DNA of 58,483 nt, from NCBI GenBank assembly GCA_025352665.1, contig JANXSM010000011.1:1-58483 (forward strand), written 5' to 3'. This DNA is from Rhodospirillales bacterium. Lineage in GTDB: Bacteria > Pseudomonadota > Alphaproteobacteria > Acetobacterales > Acetobacteraceae. Below the pieces are notes generated by a model. It ran no database searches. It was not told the origin of the DNA and worked only from the letters and a program-made list of their open reading frames with translations. The position numbers and the translations under genes are program-made. Positions 38,808 through 48,638 of the stretch are shown one piece after another. How positions within the stretch are numbered: position 1 is the first letter of the stretch; the number at the start of each line of letters is the position of its first letter.

Positions 38808-39408
38808 TAAACCAAAGATTCAAGCGATAGCGGCTCGCTCGCTTTTTCCATATGTCACCGGTTTGACGGCGTGTTGTGCGAGAAAATCACGATCGGCGGA
38901 TCGATCGAGACCAGTTTGAAATACGAAAACGGCGCGAGATTGACCTCGCTCGCAGACCCATTGAGCTGATCCACCCGATTGGGCGCAGTGGTACAATCGC
39001 TTTGTAAATCGATCTCCTGAATTTGCCCGTCGTTTCCGGGTCAAAGAACATTTTGTCATCCCGGTTTTTTAATCGCGTGCGTTATCTCGCGATTGAACGC
39101 TTCATTTATATTATCAATTAACTCCTGTTTTCCCCATTGACGAGGTTGGATCATCTGCGGCGACGCTATTATTTCGCGCAAATACGGTCAATTGCGATCC
39201 GGATATTTTCCATCAGGTGAAGTGGCGGTGGCCGTCCGACTGCAACCGTCGGCGAGGTAGACGCCTATTCGCGCGAGCCGCTGAACTCGTCGCCACCGCA
39301 GGCCGCTCACTGTGAAGTGAGGCGCTGCTACGGCACCGGCGGCCGTGTGACCCGTTGGCACTGCTGATGCCGGCGACCCGTCGGCGCTTCCAGGAAGCAG
39401 GTTTGCCT
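38808..39408. other. 600-bp intergenic stretch with a low-GC segment
   Basis: No gene is convincing here. From about 39005 to 39200 the DNA is much richer in A and T than the surroundings (for example TTCATTTATATTATCAATTA), which suggests a promoter region or a relic of transferred DNA. Short open stretches around 38830-39010 (CEKITIGGSIETSLKYENG) have no family I can name. Confidence 0.4.
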
Positions 39409-40068
39409 ATGCTCGATATGAAGAACGACAAATCCACGCGACGGACAGTGCTCGCCACGACGTCGCTGGGCGTCGCTGGGATGGCTTTTCCGTCAGAGGG
39501 CAACCCCGCCTCCGCCGCAAATTCCGCCTTCGTGCCAACCAGTGCGACGCCGCTACCAGGCATCATGGTGGTTTTGAAGGTGAATGGCACTGAGCATCGC
39601 CTCACGCTCGATCCGCGGGTCACCTTGCTCGACGCCATGCGCGAGCATCTGCATCTCACTGGCTCTAAAAAGGGCTGTGACCATGGCCAATGCGGTGCAT
39701 GCACGATGATCGTCGAGGGTCGGCGGCTGATATCCTGCCTCACGCTGGCAGTGATGCATGACGGCGAGGCGATCACCACGATCGAGGGCCTGGGCGAACC
39801 CGGCCGACTCCACCCGATGCAAGCAGAGTTCTTGAGACATGATGGCTTCCAGTGCGGCTATTGCACGCCCGGCCAGATCTGCTCGGCGGTGGCCATGCTG
39901 AATGAGATCGAGCAAGGTATTCCCAGCCATGTGACCGAGGATATGGAGCATGTGGCGTTTTCCGACACCGAGGTGCGCGAGCGCATGAGCGGCAACCTCT
40001 GCCGCTGCGCCGCCTATCCGAACATCATCGCTGCCATCCGCGCCGTGCACGAAGGGGCCAAGGCATGA
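39409..40068 (+). CDS. paoA: aldehyde oxidoreductase, 2Fe-2S subunit (PaoA-like)
   Basis: A 219-residue iron-sulfur subunit of a xanthine-oxidase-family molybdoenzyme. A Tat signal ([19 protein letters not shown]) sends the complex to the periplasm, as in E. coli PaoABC. The plant-type 2Fe-2S ligands are in [14 protein letters not shown] and SCLTL; the second cluster is in [11 protein letters not shown] and [12 protein letters not shown]. It shuttles electrons from the molybdenum site to FAD. The start at MLDMKNDKS is one of two close ATGs; longer starts would bury the signal. It overlaps paoB. Confidence 0.9.
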   Translation: MLDMKNDKSTRRTVLATTSLGVAGMAFPSEGNPASAANSAFVPTSATPLPGIMVVLKVNGTEHRLTLDPRVTLLDAMREHLHLTGSKKGCDHGQCGACTMIVEGRRLISCLTLAVMHDGEAITTIEGLGEPGRLHPMQAEFLRHDGFQCGYCTPGQICSAVAMLNEIEQGIPSHVTEDMEHVAFSDTEVRERMSGNLCRCAAYPNIIAAIRAVHEGAKA

Positions 40069-41012
40069 AGGCCTTCACCTATGAGCGCGTCGCCAGCCCA
40101 CGAGCTGCGGCGGAGGCAGTGCGGCGCAATCCGGGTGCGAAATTCATCGCCGGTGGCACCAACCTGCTGGATCTCATGAAGCTGCAGATCGAGGTGCCGA
40201 CTCACCTGATCGATGTAAACCATGTTGGCCTCGACACGATCGAGGCGACGCCCGAGGGTGGGCTGCGAATCGGCGCCCTGGTGCGCAACACCGATCTGGC
40301 CGCCGACCGCAGGGTGCGCCGAGACTATGCGGTGCTGAGCCGGGCGATCGTGGCCGGCGCCTCCGCCCAGTTGCGCAACCGGGCGACCACGGCGGGCAAT
40401 CTGCTGCAGCGTTCGCGCTGCTCGTATTTCTATGACACCACGAAGCCCTGCAACAAGCGCGCGCCAGGCTCGGGTTGCTCGGCGATCGGTGGGTTCAGCC
40501 GCAACCTCGCCGTGATCGGCGTGTCGGATGCGTGCATCAGCCAGCATCCGTCTGACATGTCCGTGGCGATGCGGCTGCTGGATGCGACGATCGAGACGGT
40601 GATGCCAGATGGCGCCAGCCGAAGTATCGCCATCGACGGATTCCATACGCTGCCAGGCGACACCCCCCATGTGGAAACGGTGCTTCAGCCAGGCGAGTTC
40701 ATCACGGGCGTGGTGCTGCCCAAGCCGCTGGGGGGGAAACATGTCTATCGCAAGGTACGCGACCGCGCGTCATACGCGTTTGCCACAGTTTCGGTCGCAG
40801 CGGTCATCACCGGTGATCGCGCCCGCTTTGCCTTTGGCGGCGTAGCCACGCGGCCCTGGCGGGTGACCGAGGCGGAGACGCGCTATGGCGACGGGGCGCA
40901 GGCCGTCGCCGACACCGCGCTGCAGGGCGCCACGCCGACGCGGGAGAACGCCTTCAAAATCCCGCTGCTGCAGCGAACGCTGGCCGCCGTCATCTCCGAT
41001 ATCAAAGCCTGA
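40065..41012 (+). CDS. paoB: aldehyde oxidoreductase, FAD subunit (PaoB-like)
   Basis: A 315-residue FAD-binding subunit with the FAD site [13 protein letters not shown] and [12 protein letters not shown]. Four cysteines ([20 protein letters not shown] and [10 protein letters not shown]) match the extra 4Fe-4S cluster known in E. coli PaoB, which sets this type apart from xanthine dehydrogenases. No signal peptide: it would be exported together with PaoA. It is coupled to both neighbours. Confidence 0.9.
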   Translation: MKAFTYERVASPRAAAEAVRRNPGAKFIAGGTNLLDLMKLQIEVPTHLIDVNHVGLDTIEATPEGGLRIGALVRNTDLAADRRVRRDYAVLSRAIVAGASAQLRNRATTAGNLLQRSRCSYFYDTTKPCNKRAPGSGCSAIGGFSRNLAVIGVSDACISQHPSDMSVAMRLLDATIETVMPDGASRSIAIDGFHTLPGDTPHVETVLQPGEFITGVVLPKPLGGKHVYRKVRDRASYAFATVSVAAVITGDRARFAFGGVATRPWRVTEAETRYGDGAQAVADTALQGATPTRENAFKIPLLQRTLAAVISDIKA

Positions 41013-41022
41013 GGATACGATT

Positions 41023-43236
41023 ATGGATTTCAACGAAGCGGCGGGTACGAACCCGATCGACCAAACACGTGTCGTAGGCCACGCGCATGATCGGGTAGAT
41101 GGGCCACTGAAAGTGTCAGGCCGGGCAACCTACGCCTATGAGTTCCACAATGAGGCACCGGACGCGGCCTATGGCTACATGCTTGGCGCCGGCATCGGCA
41201 AGGGCAGGATCGAGGCGCTCGATACCGCAGCCGCAGAGGCGGCGCCGGGCGTGCTGCTGGTGCTCACGCATCGGAACGCACCGGAGCAGGGCAAGAAAGG
41301 CAAGGGCTCAGCGCGCGCGCAGATGGCCAGCGCCGAGGTGCGCAACTTCGACGATCCCGTGGCCTTCGTGGTCGCGGAAAGCTTCGAGCAGGCGCGCGAG
41401 GCGGCTCATATGATCCGGGTCCGGTATGTCACCGAGCCAGGCCGGTTCGATCTCGTAGCGGAACGGGGCAATGCGAAAAAGCCAGAGCCTAAGGGCAGCA
41501 CGCTTGCCGATACCGCGGTGGGCGATTTTGAAGCCGGCTTCGCGGCGGCGCCGGTGCAGCTGGATGTGACTTACACCACGCCCGACCAGAGCCACGCGAT
41601 GATTGAGCCACATGCGACACTTGCGATATGGCATTGCGACAGACTGACCGTTTACACCTCAAACCAGATGCCCAACTGGGCGCAGCATGGGCTTGCCTCC
41701 ATCCTCCAGATGGAGCCGACGGACGTGCGCGTAATCAGCCGTTACATCGGCGGCGGGTTCGGCTCCAAGCTGTTCGTGTATGGCGACATCATCATTACGG
41801 CGATGGCGGCGCGCAAGTTGCAGCGTCCGGTCAAAATGGCGTTGACGCGGCCGCAGATCTTCAACCACACCAGCCACCGACCGGCCACGATCCAGCGCCT
41901 GCGCATCGGCGCCACGCCAGACGGGGCGATCACCGCCATCGGCCACGAGGTGTGGTGCGGCAACCAGGAAGGTGGCACGTTCGAGACGGCGGCGAACCAG
42001 ACGCGGCTGCTCTATGCCGGCAAGCACCGCATGACCTCGCATCGCTTGGCGGTGCTCGACCTTCCGGTCGGCAATGCCATGCGCGCGCCGGGCGAGGCGG
42101 TCGGGCTGATGGCGCTGGAATGTGCTGTGGATGAACTTGCCGAGCGGCTCCGCATGGATCCGATAGAATTGCGGGTAATGAATGACACGCAGTTCGACCC
42201 CGAGACGGGGCCGGAGCGGCCGTTTTCCTCGCGCAAGTTCGTCGAATGCCTGCGCACCGGCGCCGATCGGTTCGGCTGGGCAAAACGCAATCCCAAGCCG
42301 GGCCAAATGCGCGATGGGCACTGGCTGATCGGCATCGGCGTGGCTGGCGCGATCCGAGAGAACTTGACGATGAAATCCGCCGCCCGTGTCACGCTCGATC
42401 CGCAGGGTCAGGTCATCGTCGAGAGCTCGATGACCGATATAGGCACTGGCACCTACACGGTGCATGCGCAGATTGCCGCCGAAATGATGGGCGTTCCGAT
42501 GGAGCGCGTGATCGTGCACATGGGCGATACGGACATGCCGGAAGCGGCCGGCTCCGGCGGGTCCTGGGGCGCCAACAGCTCTGGTAGCGGCGTTTATGCG
42601 GCCTGCGACAAGCTACGGCGCGTGCTGGCGCAGAAGGCTGGGTTCAACGCCGATGATGTGGTGTTCGCCGGGGGCAAGCTGTCACAGGGCAATCGCAGCG
42701 TGACGCTTGAGAGCCTGGCTGATCCGCAGGGGCTCAGCGTGGAAGCCGAGATTGATTTTGGTGACCTGACCAAGCGCTACGCCCAGGCGAGCTTCGGCGC
42801 ACATTTCTGCGAAGTGGGCGTCGATCTCGCGACCGCGGAAGTACGGGTGCGGCGGCTCATGAGCGTGGCCGCGGCGGGGCGGATCCTCAACCCCAAGACC
42901 GCGCGCAGCCAGTGTATCGGCGGCATGACCATGGGCATCGGCGCGGCGCTGATGGAGCAATGCGTGGTGGACACGCGGCACGGCTATTTCGTCAATCACG
43001 ACCTGGCCGAATACCATGTGCCCGTGCATGCCGACATTCCTGATATGGACGTGATCTTCCTTGAGGAGCTCGACGATAAATCTTCGCCGCTGAAGGCAAA
43101 GGGGATTGGCGAGCTGGGCATCTGCGGGGTGGGGGCGGCGGTGGCCAACGCCGTCTACAACGCGTGCGGCGTGCGGATCCGTGACTACCCGCTGACCCTG
43201 GACAAGATCTTGCCGCATCTGCCTCCGATGGTGTGA
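41023..43236 (+). CDS. paoC: aldehyde oxidoreductase, molybdopterin subunit (PaoC-like)
   Basis: A 737-residue catalytic subunit binding molybdenum cytosine dinucleotide. Motifs include RYIGGGFGSK, NAMRAPGEAVG, the segment SGGSWGANSSGSG and the active-site Glu in GIGELGICG (Glu697, against Glu692 in E. coli PaoC by memory). The reaction is oxidation of aldehydes, typically aromatic, to acids in the periplasm. The insertion chaperone PaoD/XdhC is not encoded next to it. The start ATG 41023 follows the paoB stop by ten bases after a GAGGA ribosome site. Confidence 0.92.
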   Translation: MDFNEAAGTNPIDQTRVVGHAHDRVDGPLKVSGRATYAYEFHNEAPDAAYGYMLGAGIGKGRIEALDTAAAEAAPGVLLVLTHRNAPEQGKKGKGSARAQMASAEVRNFDDPVAFVVAESFEQAREAAHMIRVRYVTEPGRFDLVAERGNAKKPEPKGSTLADTAVGDFEAGFAAAPVQLDVTYTTPDQSHAMIEPHATLAIWHCDRLTVYTSNQMPNWAQHGLASILQMEPTDVRVISRYIGGGFGSKLFVYGDIIITAMAARKLQRPVKMALTRPQIFNHTSHRPATIQRLRIGATPDGAITAIGHEVWCGNQEGGTFETAANQTRLLYAGKHRMTSHRLAVLDLPVGNAMRAPGEAVGLMALECAVDELAERLRMDPIELRVMNDTQFDPETGPERPFSSRKFVECLRTGADRFGWAKRNPKPGQMRDGHWLIGIGVAGAIRENLTMKSAARVTLDPQGQVIVESSMTDIGTGTYTVHAQIAAEMMGVPMERVIVHMGDTDMPEAAGSGGSWGANSSGSGVYAACDKLRRVLAQKAGFNADDVVFAGGKLSQGNRSVTLESLADPQGLSVEAEIDFGDLTKRYAQASFGAHFCEVGVDLATAEVRVRRLMSVAAAGRILNPKTARSQCIGGMTMGIGAALMEQCVVDTRHGYFVNHDLAEYHVPVHADIPDMDVIFLEELDDKSSPLKAKGIGELGICGVGAAVANAVYNACGVRIRDYPLTLDKILPHLPPMV

Positions 43237-43366
43237 TCGCGGGCCGGGTTGGCCGGAGACCGCGCGCCGAAGGCGACTCTCGGCTTTGACAGGATCAACA
43301 GTCATAAAGTATGATTTATGCGGCCCGGTCCCCAGCCGGGCCGTTGCCTGTAGGTCCGGGACATCA

Positions 43367-45100
43367 ATGAACAGCAACGAAAAACCCAAGCTGCGCAGCC
43401 AGGCCTGGTTCGGCCGGCAGGACAAGATGGGGTTCTATTATCGTTCGTTCCTCAAAAACTCCGGCACGCCGCAGGACCAGTTCGAGGGCCGGCCGGTCAT
43501 CGGCATCTGCAACACCTGGTCCGAGCTCACGCCTTGCAACGGCCATTTCCGCGACCTCGCCCAGCATGTGCGCTCGGGCGTGCTGGATGCGGGTGGCTTT
43601 CCGTTGGAATTCCCGGTCTCCTCGCTCGGCGAGGTAACGATGCGCCCGACTGCGATGCTGTTCCGCAACCTCGCCGCCATGGACGTGGAGGAAGGCATTC
43701 GTGCCCATCCGCTCGACGGCGTGGTGCTGTTGATGGGCTGTGACAAAACCACGCCCGCGCTGCTCATGGGAGCAGCCTCTGCCGATCTGCCGGCCATTGG
43801 GATATCAGGCGGGCCGCAGCTGCGCGGCGTGTATCGCGGACAGATCATCGGCTCGGGCACCAACATCATTTCCATGAGCGAGCAGCTGCGCGCCGGCGAA
43901 ATCACGCTCGAGCAGTTCCATGAGGCCGAGGCAGCGATGAATCGCAGTGCCGGCCATTGCATGACGATGGGCACTGGCTCGACTATGGCGGCGATGGTCG
44001 AGGCGCTCGGCATCGGCTTGCCGGAGAACGCCGCCATTCCGGCCGCTGATGCCAGGCGCAACCATCTCGCTCGCATGGCCGGACGGCGCATCGTTGGAAT
44101 GGTCGGCGAAGACCTGACACCCTCCAAGCTCCTGACGCGCGAAGCTTTCGAGAACGCCATCCGCACACTGGCGGCGATCGGTGGCTCCACCAATGCCGTC
44201 GTGCACCTGCTGGCAATCGCCGGACGGGTCGGTGTGGAACTGAGCCTGGATGATTTCGACAGGCTCGGCCGCGAGGTGCACTGCCTGGTCGATCTTATGC
44301 CCTCGGGGCGGTTCCTGATGGAGGATTTCTACTACGCCGGCGGCTTGCCAGTGGTGTTGCGCACGCTTGCCGAGCGCGGCCTGCTGCACAAGGATGCGCT
44401 CACCGCCAACGGGAAATCGATCTGGGACAATGTGGCCGCGGCCGACTGCTTCAATCGCGAGGTGATCACCAGCTTCGAGACGCCATTCAAGCCCAACGCC
44501 GGCATGGCCATTCTGAAAGGCAACATCGCCCCAGATGGCGCCGTCATCAAACCCTCCGCCGCCTCACCCGAGTTGCTGGTGCACACCGGTCGCGCCGTGG
44601 TGTTTGAATCGGTCGAGGAGATGCATGCAGGTGTCGAGGACGACAGCCTCGACATCGATGCGAGCTGCATCATGGTGCTGAAGAACTGCGGCCCAAAAGG
44701 GTATCCGGGCATGGCCGAGGTTGGCAACATGCCCATCCCCGCCAAGCTGCTGCGCCAGGGCGTGCGTGACATGATCCGTATTTCCGACGCCCGCATGTCC
44801 GGCACCGCCTATGGCACGGTTGTGCTGCATGTGGCCCCGGAAGCCACCGCCGGCGGCCCGCTCGCCTTTGTGCAAAACGGCGATCTCATCACACTCGACG
44901 TGCCGTCTCGCAGCTTGCATTTGCACATCACCGACGCGGAAATGCAGGCTCGCCGGGCTCTGTGGACACCGCCGACCCCCCACGCCGTGCGCGGCTACGC
45001 CAAGCTCTACCTCGACCATGTGTTGCAAGCCGACCGCGGCGCCGATTTTGACTTCCTCGTCGGCCGCAGTGGGTCGCCGGTTCCGCGCGACAATCACTGA
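43367..45100 (+). CDS. IlvD/Edd-family sugar-acid dehydratase
   Basis: A 577-residue FeS dehydratase of the group that includes L-arabinonate, D-xylonate and D-galactonate-type dehydratases, rather than branched-chain IlvD. Cluster and active-site cysteines are in GICNTWSELTPCNGH (Cys48, Cys57), LLMGCDKTTPA and GHCMTMGTGSTM. C-terminal signatures are LKNCGPKGYPGMAEVGN and ISDARMSGTAYGTVVLH. It removes water from an aldonic acid to give a 2-keto-3-deoxy acid. It lies downstream of the aldehyde oxidase genes in the same direction, with a 130-bp gap. Confidence 0.85.
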   Translation: MNSNEKPKLRSQAWFGRQDKMGFYYRSFLKNSGTPQDQFEGRPVIGICNTWSELTPCNGHFRDLAQHVRSGVLDAGGFPLEFPVSSLGEVTMRPTAMLFRNLAAMDVEEGIRAHPLDGVVLLMGCDKTTPALLMGAASADLPAIGISGGPQLRGVYRGQIIGSGTNIISMSEQLRAGEITLEQFHEAEAAMNRSAGHCMTMGTGSTMAAMVEALGIGLPENAAIPAADARRNHLARMAGRRIVGMVGEDLTPSKLLTREAFENAIRTLAAIGGSTNAVVHLLAIAGRVGVELSLDDFDRLGREVHCLVDLMPSGRFLMEDFYYAGGLPVVLRTLAERGLLHKDALTANGKSIWDNVAAADCFNREVITSFETPFKPNAGMAILKGNIAPDGAVIKPSAASPELLVHTGRAVVFESVEEMHAGVEDDSLDIDASCIMVLKNCGPKGYPGMAEVGNMPIPAKLLRQGVRDMIRISDARMSGTAYGTVVLHVAPEATAGGPLAFVQNGDLITLDVPSRSLHLHITDAEMQARRALWTPPTPHAVRGYAKLYLDHVLQADRGADFDFLVGRSGSPVPRDNH

Positions 45101-45122
45101 GCAGCGGTTGAGCCAACAACGC

Positions 45123-45140
45123 GGCCGGCTTCAGCCGGCC
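45123..45140. terminator. hairpin between convergent genes
   Basis: GGCCGGCT-TC-AGCCGGCC is a perfect GC-rich stem lying 22 bp after the dehydratase stop and overlapping the stop codon of the convergent hydrolase. It lacks a T-run, so its strength as a terminator is uncertain. Confidence 0.45.
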
Positions 45141-45853
45141 GGCGCCGTCAGCCAGGCGCGCAGTGCTGCGGTGACCGCAACCGGTGCTTCGAGTGGCGAC
45201 ATATGGCCGCTGTTCTCGAACACCACGTAGCGCGCATGCGGCAGCGCCATGGCCATGGCTTCGTGCTGGGAGGGCGGGCTCCAGGCGTCCTGACGGCCGA
45301 CGCCGATCAGCACAGGGCAACGCAGGCCGCGCAGGGCAGGTTCGGCGTCGGGCCGGTTCAGCAACGCCTGAACCTGGCCCGCGTAGATGGCAGGCGTGGC
45401 GCGTTCGACCATGGCGTGCAGGCCGGCCATGAAAATGGTGTCAGCCAGGCGGTCAGAATGCACCATTGGCGGCAGCCAGCGCGCGGCCAGGGCCGCCATG
45501 CCCTCGGCCTGGGCCAAGTCGACCAGCACCTGCCGCTTGGCGGCTTCGCCTGGCGCCTGTGGCGCCACGCCGGTGTCGAGCAGGGCGATCCGCGCGACTC
45601 GCTCCGGTGCGATGCGGGCAATTTCGAGGGCCACGCGCGCACCCATGGAATGTCCCACCACGGCGAAGCGCTCGGATGCTGTGGCCAGCACGGTTTGCGC
45701 CATTGCGGTGATATCGCTCTGGCCAAGGAAATCCGGCGTATGAATATCGGCGATATCCGACAGTCCCGTCACTTGCGGCGCCCACACGGTGGCGTCGCAA
45801 AGCAGGCCGGGCAGCAGGAACAGTGCCGGTTTCGCTGTTATGCTCAGCGGCAC
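45131..45853 (-). CDS. alpha/beta-fold hydrolase
   Basis: A 240-residue serine hydrolase. The oxyanion region is LFLLPGLLCDATVW, the nucleophile elbow GHSMGAR, the acid GVGRQDAWSPP and the His NSGHMSPLEAP. It could be an esterase or a C-C/lactone hydrolase. It is the last gene of a ligB-ligA-hydrolase operon and overlaps ligA by ten bases. A role in processing the ring-cleavage product or releasing the aromatic acid from an ester is likely but unproven. Confidence 0.8.
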   Translation of the reverse strand: MPLSITAKPALFLLPGLLCDATVWAPQVTGLSDIADIHTPDFLGQSDITAMAQTVLATASERFAVVGHSMGARVALEIARIAPERVARIALLDTGVAPQAPGEAAKRQVLVDLAQAEGMAALAARWLPPMVHSDRLADTIFMAGLHAMVERATPAIYAGQVQALLNRPDAEPALRGLRCPVLIGVGRQDAWSPPSQHEAMAMALPHARYVVFENSGHMSPLEAPVAVTAALRAWLTAPAG

Positions 45854-46203
45854 TCGGGCACGCGGCGAGTGGCCATGAATTCGTCGAAGGTTTCGCCGCG
45901 CATGATGGCGTAGACTTCGAGATTGGTCTGGCGAGCGACGCGGGCGAACTTCTCCATGACGAAGAAACTGGCGCCATGCTTGATAAGGCCCAGCCAGTCA
46001 CGGGCGAACACCAGGGCCATTTCGGTTTCGCTCAGCCCGGCCTTTTTCATGGCGGCCTCCTCGTCGGCGAGGAAATCTTCACGCGCGTCGGCGCCGATCA
46101 TGCGCCACAGGAAGCGGTTCAGCTTCAGCGCACGGTGGCTGGTGCGCAGGTCGAACACATAGGTGCCGGCGAGGTCTTCGATGCCTTCGAGCTGCGGGTT
46201 CAT
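45844..46203 (-). CDS. ligA: extradiol dioxygenase small subunit (LigA-like)
   Basis: A 119-residue all-helical subunit that closes the active site of LigB-type dioxygenases. Conserved blocks are GTYVFDLRTSHRALKLNRFLW and DWLGLIKHGASFFVMEKFARV. It overlaps ligB by four bases, which implies stoichiometric expression. In protocatechuate 4,5-dioxygenase this subunit lids the substrate pocket. Confidence 0.88.
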   Translation of the reverse strand: MNPQLEGIEDLAGTYVFDLRTSHRALKLNRFLWRMIGADAREDFLADEEAAMKKAGLSETEMALVFARDWLGLIKHGASFFVMEKFARVARQTNLEVYAIMRGETFDEFMATRRVPECR

Positions 46204-47081
46204 TGTGCGGCCACCGACAGCTTCTCGGCATCCTGGTAGAGCGGTTCAACCGGTTCATACAGTGCGACAGTCATCGCTGTGGTGGTGGCGAGGTAGTAGT
46301 TCTGGTGAATGCTCCGGATCGGCCCTTCAAGTGCTCCGCGCATTGCCAGCCACATGATCTGTTCCACGCTTTCGGCACCGCCGCGACGGATGTAGTCGGC
46401 ATGCGTCAGGCGGGTGAGGCGCATCGGGTCGTTTTCGAACAGGTCGAGGAACTCACGGTCCCATTCCTCGTCGTTGAAGCCGGTACGCTCGCCATGAACC
46501 TGGTGCGAGAGCCCGCCGGTGCCGACCACGACAACCTTGAGATCGACCGGGTAAGACTCGATGGCTCGTTTGACCGCCTGGCCGAGCTTGTAGCAGCGCC
46601 GCGCGGTCGGCAGCGGAAACTGCAGCACGTTGATGGCGATCGGCACCACGGTTCCCGGCCAGTCCGGATCATGCGGCCACATCAGCGGCAGCGGCGAGGC
46701 GCAGCCGTGGTCGATCGGGCGGTCCTGGAAGGTGGCGATGTCGAACTCGTCATTGACCAGCGATTCCGCGATGTGGATCTGCAGGTCGAGGTCGCCGCGC
46801 AGCGGGGGCAGGGGGCGCTTGCCAGCCCCCTCGTCGGCGACCTCGAAGCTCTCGCCGATGCCGAGCGCGAACGTTGGGTAAAGGTCGAAAAAGAAGCTGG
46901 TGGCGTGGTCGTTGTAGAAGAACACCAGCGCGTCCGGCTTGTGCTCCGCAAGCCAAGCGGCGACCGGCTTGTAGCCGTCGAACAGCGGCGCCCAGGCGGG
47001 GTCCGTCTGCTTGCCCTTGTCATAAGCAACGCCGATGGTTGGCACGTGCGACGTGCCAATGCCCCCGATGATCCGTGCCAT
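46200..47081 (-). CDS. ligB: extradiol dioxygenase catalytic subunit (LigB-like)
   Basis: A 293-residue non-heme iron(II) dioxygenase of the type II extradiol family. Iron ligands are expected at the His of GTSHVP, the His of YNDHATSFF and a Glu later. VVGTGGLSHQVHGERTGFNDEEWDREFLDL is the family block with the catalytic His. The likely reaction is 4,5-cleavage of protocatechuate or a methylated or galloyl relative. Downstream ring-product enzymes (ligC, ligI) are not in the window. The start is the MARIIGG methionine; an earlier in-frame ATG has no support. Confidence 0.88.
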   Translation of the reverse strand: MARIIGGIGTSHVPTIGVAYDKGKQTDPAWAPLFDGYKPVAAWLAEHKPDALVFFYNDHATSFFFDLYPTFALGIGESFEVADEGAGKRPLPPLRGDLDLQIHIAESLVNDEFDIATFQDRPIDHGCASPLPLMWPHDPDWPGTVVPIAINVLQFPLPTARRCYKLGQAVKRAIESYPVDLKVVVVGTGGLSHQVHGERTGFNDEEWDREFLDLFENDPMRLTRLTHADYIRRGGAESVEQIMWLAMRGALEGPIRSIHQNYYLATTTAMTVALYEPVEPLYQDAEKLSVAAQ

Positions 47082-47585
47082 ATTCCTGCTCCCGTTCGAC
47101 TGCCTGGCCTCACCTTGCACGATTTCGCACAACGGTTCGAGGGGGTGGCTTGTGCCAAGCGCGGTCGCCGGTGACCTGATCCATCTTATTCAGCGCATGC
47201 CAGGAATTCGCTGGCGGACGCTCGCCCGACAGCGGCCGCGACCTCTGCTTGCAACCAACAGTGTCGTGTTGGGACAACGCACCGACACTGCGCGAGTGGG
47301 GATTGAGGTTGCCAAGTTTTGGGGGACACCCTGACGCTTTCCGCCATGTCGGCCTTTCGCGACCGATCGCCAGGATGGCGGATCGTCTCCGCCGCGGCCG
47401 CTGCAAACATCTCCGCAGACACCCTCAACGCGAGGTGCGCTTTCTGAAAATGCGCCCTGGTCCATTCCGGGCGGTCCACGCCCCCACCCTCATCCCCAAA
47501 CCCATCGTTGACACACCCAAACCCACGCGCGAGGCTGTCACCAACAGACTTCAATCAAAAATACCTCCCAGGGAAGGAGATCACC
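47082..47585. other. divergent intergenic region
   Basis: This 504-bp gap separates ligB (leftward) from the solute-binding gene (rightward). Open frames on both strands look random in composition and match nothing I recognise. It should hold both promoters. The strong ribosome site GGAAGGAGATCACC precedes the binding-protein start. Confidence 0.5.
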
Positions 47586-48629
47586 ATGGCGCATAGCAAC
47601 CTCAACCGCCGCACCCTCCTCGCCGCTCTCTCCGCCGCCGCCGTTGCCAGCACCGCCCGTGCCCAAACCGCCCCACCCGCCGACCTTCTCGCCGCCGCGA
47701 AAAAGGAGGGTACGGCCGTCTTCCACACCTCCATCGACCTGCCGGTCGCGCAGAAGATGGTCAGCGACTTCGAAAGCATCACGCCCGGCATCCGCATCCA
47801 GCTCGAACGCACCGGCGCCGAGCGGGTGCTCCAGCGCATCGAGCAGGAATACGCCAGCAACATCAAAGCCGCCGACATCGTCGAAAGCTCCGATGTCACC
47901 ATGTTCCTCGGCTGGAAACGCAAAGGCTGGCTCGCCACCTACGTTCCCGCCGAAGTTGCTCGCGTGTGGCCCCGGGAGGAGCGCGACTCTGACGGCCAAT
48001 TCGCGTCCGTTCGCGCCCAGCTCAGCGTCATCGCCTACAACACCAAACAGGTGAAGGCCGAGGACGCGCCGAAAAGCTTTGCCGATCTGCTGGCGCCGAA
48101 ATGGAAGAACCGCATGGTCAAGGCCCATCCGGGCTACAGCGGCACCATCGTCACCTCCACCTACGCCACCGAAAAGGCGCTGGGCTGGCCGTATTTCGAC
48201 GCCCTCGCCAAGCAGCGCATCATGCAGGTGCAGTCCGCCTCCGATCCGCCAAAGAAAGTGGCGCAGGGCGAACGTTCCATCATGGTGGATGGCAGTGAAT
48301 ACGTGGTGTTCTACCTGCGCGAGGCCGGCAACCCGATCCAGGAGGTCTACGCCACCGAAGGATCGCCGCTGATCTCAGGCCAGGTCGCCGTCATGAAGGA
48401 AGCCCCGCATCCCAACGCGGCCCGGTTGTTCGGCGAATATGTGTTCAGTGCCCGCTGCCAGCAGCTGATGGCCGATCTCGGCGGCACCCGCTCCTTCCAT
48501 CCGGATGTGAAACTCGCTCCCGGCCGCATGCCGCTCGACAAGATCAAGGTGCTGCGGTCAAACCCGCTGCAACTGGAAGCCGCGGCCGAGGAAGTGAAGC
48601 AGAAATACACCGAATATTTCGGCGTTTAA
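47586..48629 (+). CDS. ABC-type extracellular solute-binding protein, family 1
   Basis: A 347-residue periplasmic binding protein similar to the Fe(III)/thiamine/putrescine cluster. The signal peptide NRRTLLAALSAAAVASTARAQ has a twin-arginine-like start. Mature motifs are RTGAERVLQRIEQEY, IAYNTKQVKAEDAPKSFADLL and HPGYSGTIVTSTYA. No permease or ATPase gene follows, so it either works with a transporter encoded elsewhere or is an orphan. It starts an operon with a MmgE/PrpD gene nine bases downstream. Confidence 0.85.
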   Translation: MAHSNLNRRTLLAALSAAAVASTARAQTAPPADLLAAAKKEGTAVFHTSIDLPVAQKMVSDFESITPGIRIQLERTGAERVLQRIEQEYASNIKAADIVESSDVTMFLGWKRKGWLATYVPAEVARVWPREERDSDGQFASVRAQLSVIAYNTKQVKAEDAPKSFADLLAPKWKNRMVKAHPGYSGTIVTSTYATEKALGWPYFDALAKQRIMQVQSASDPPKKVAQGERSIMVDGSEYVVFYLREAGNPIQEVYATEGSPLISGQVAVMKEAPHPNAARLFGEYVFSARCQQLMADLGGTRSFHPDVKLAPGRMPLDKIKVLRSNPLQLEAAAEEVKQKYTEYFGV

Positions 48630-48638
48630 GGGCCAAGG

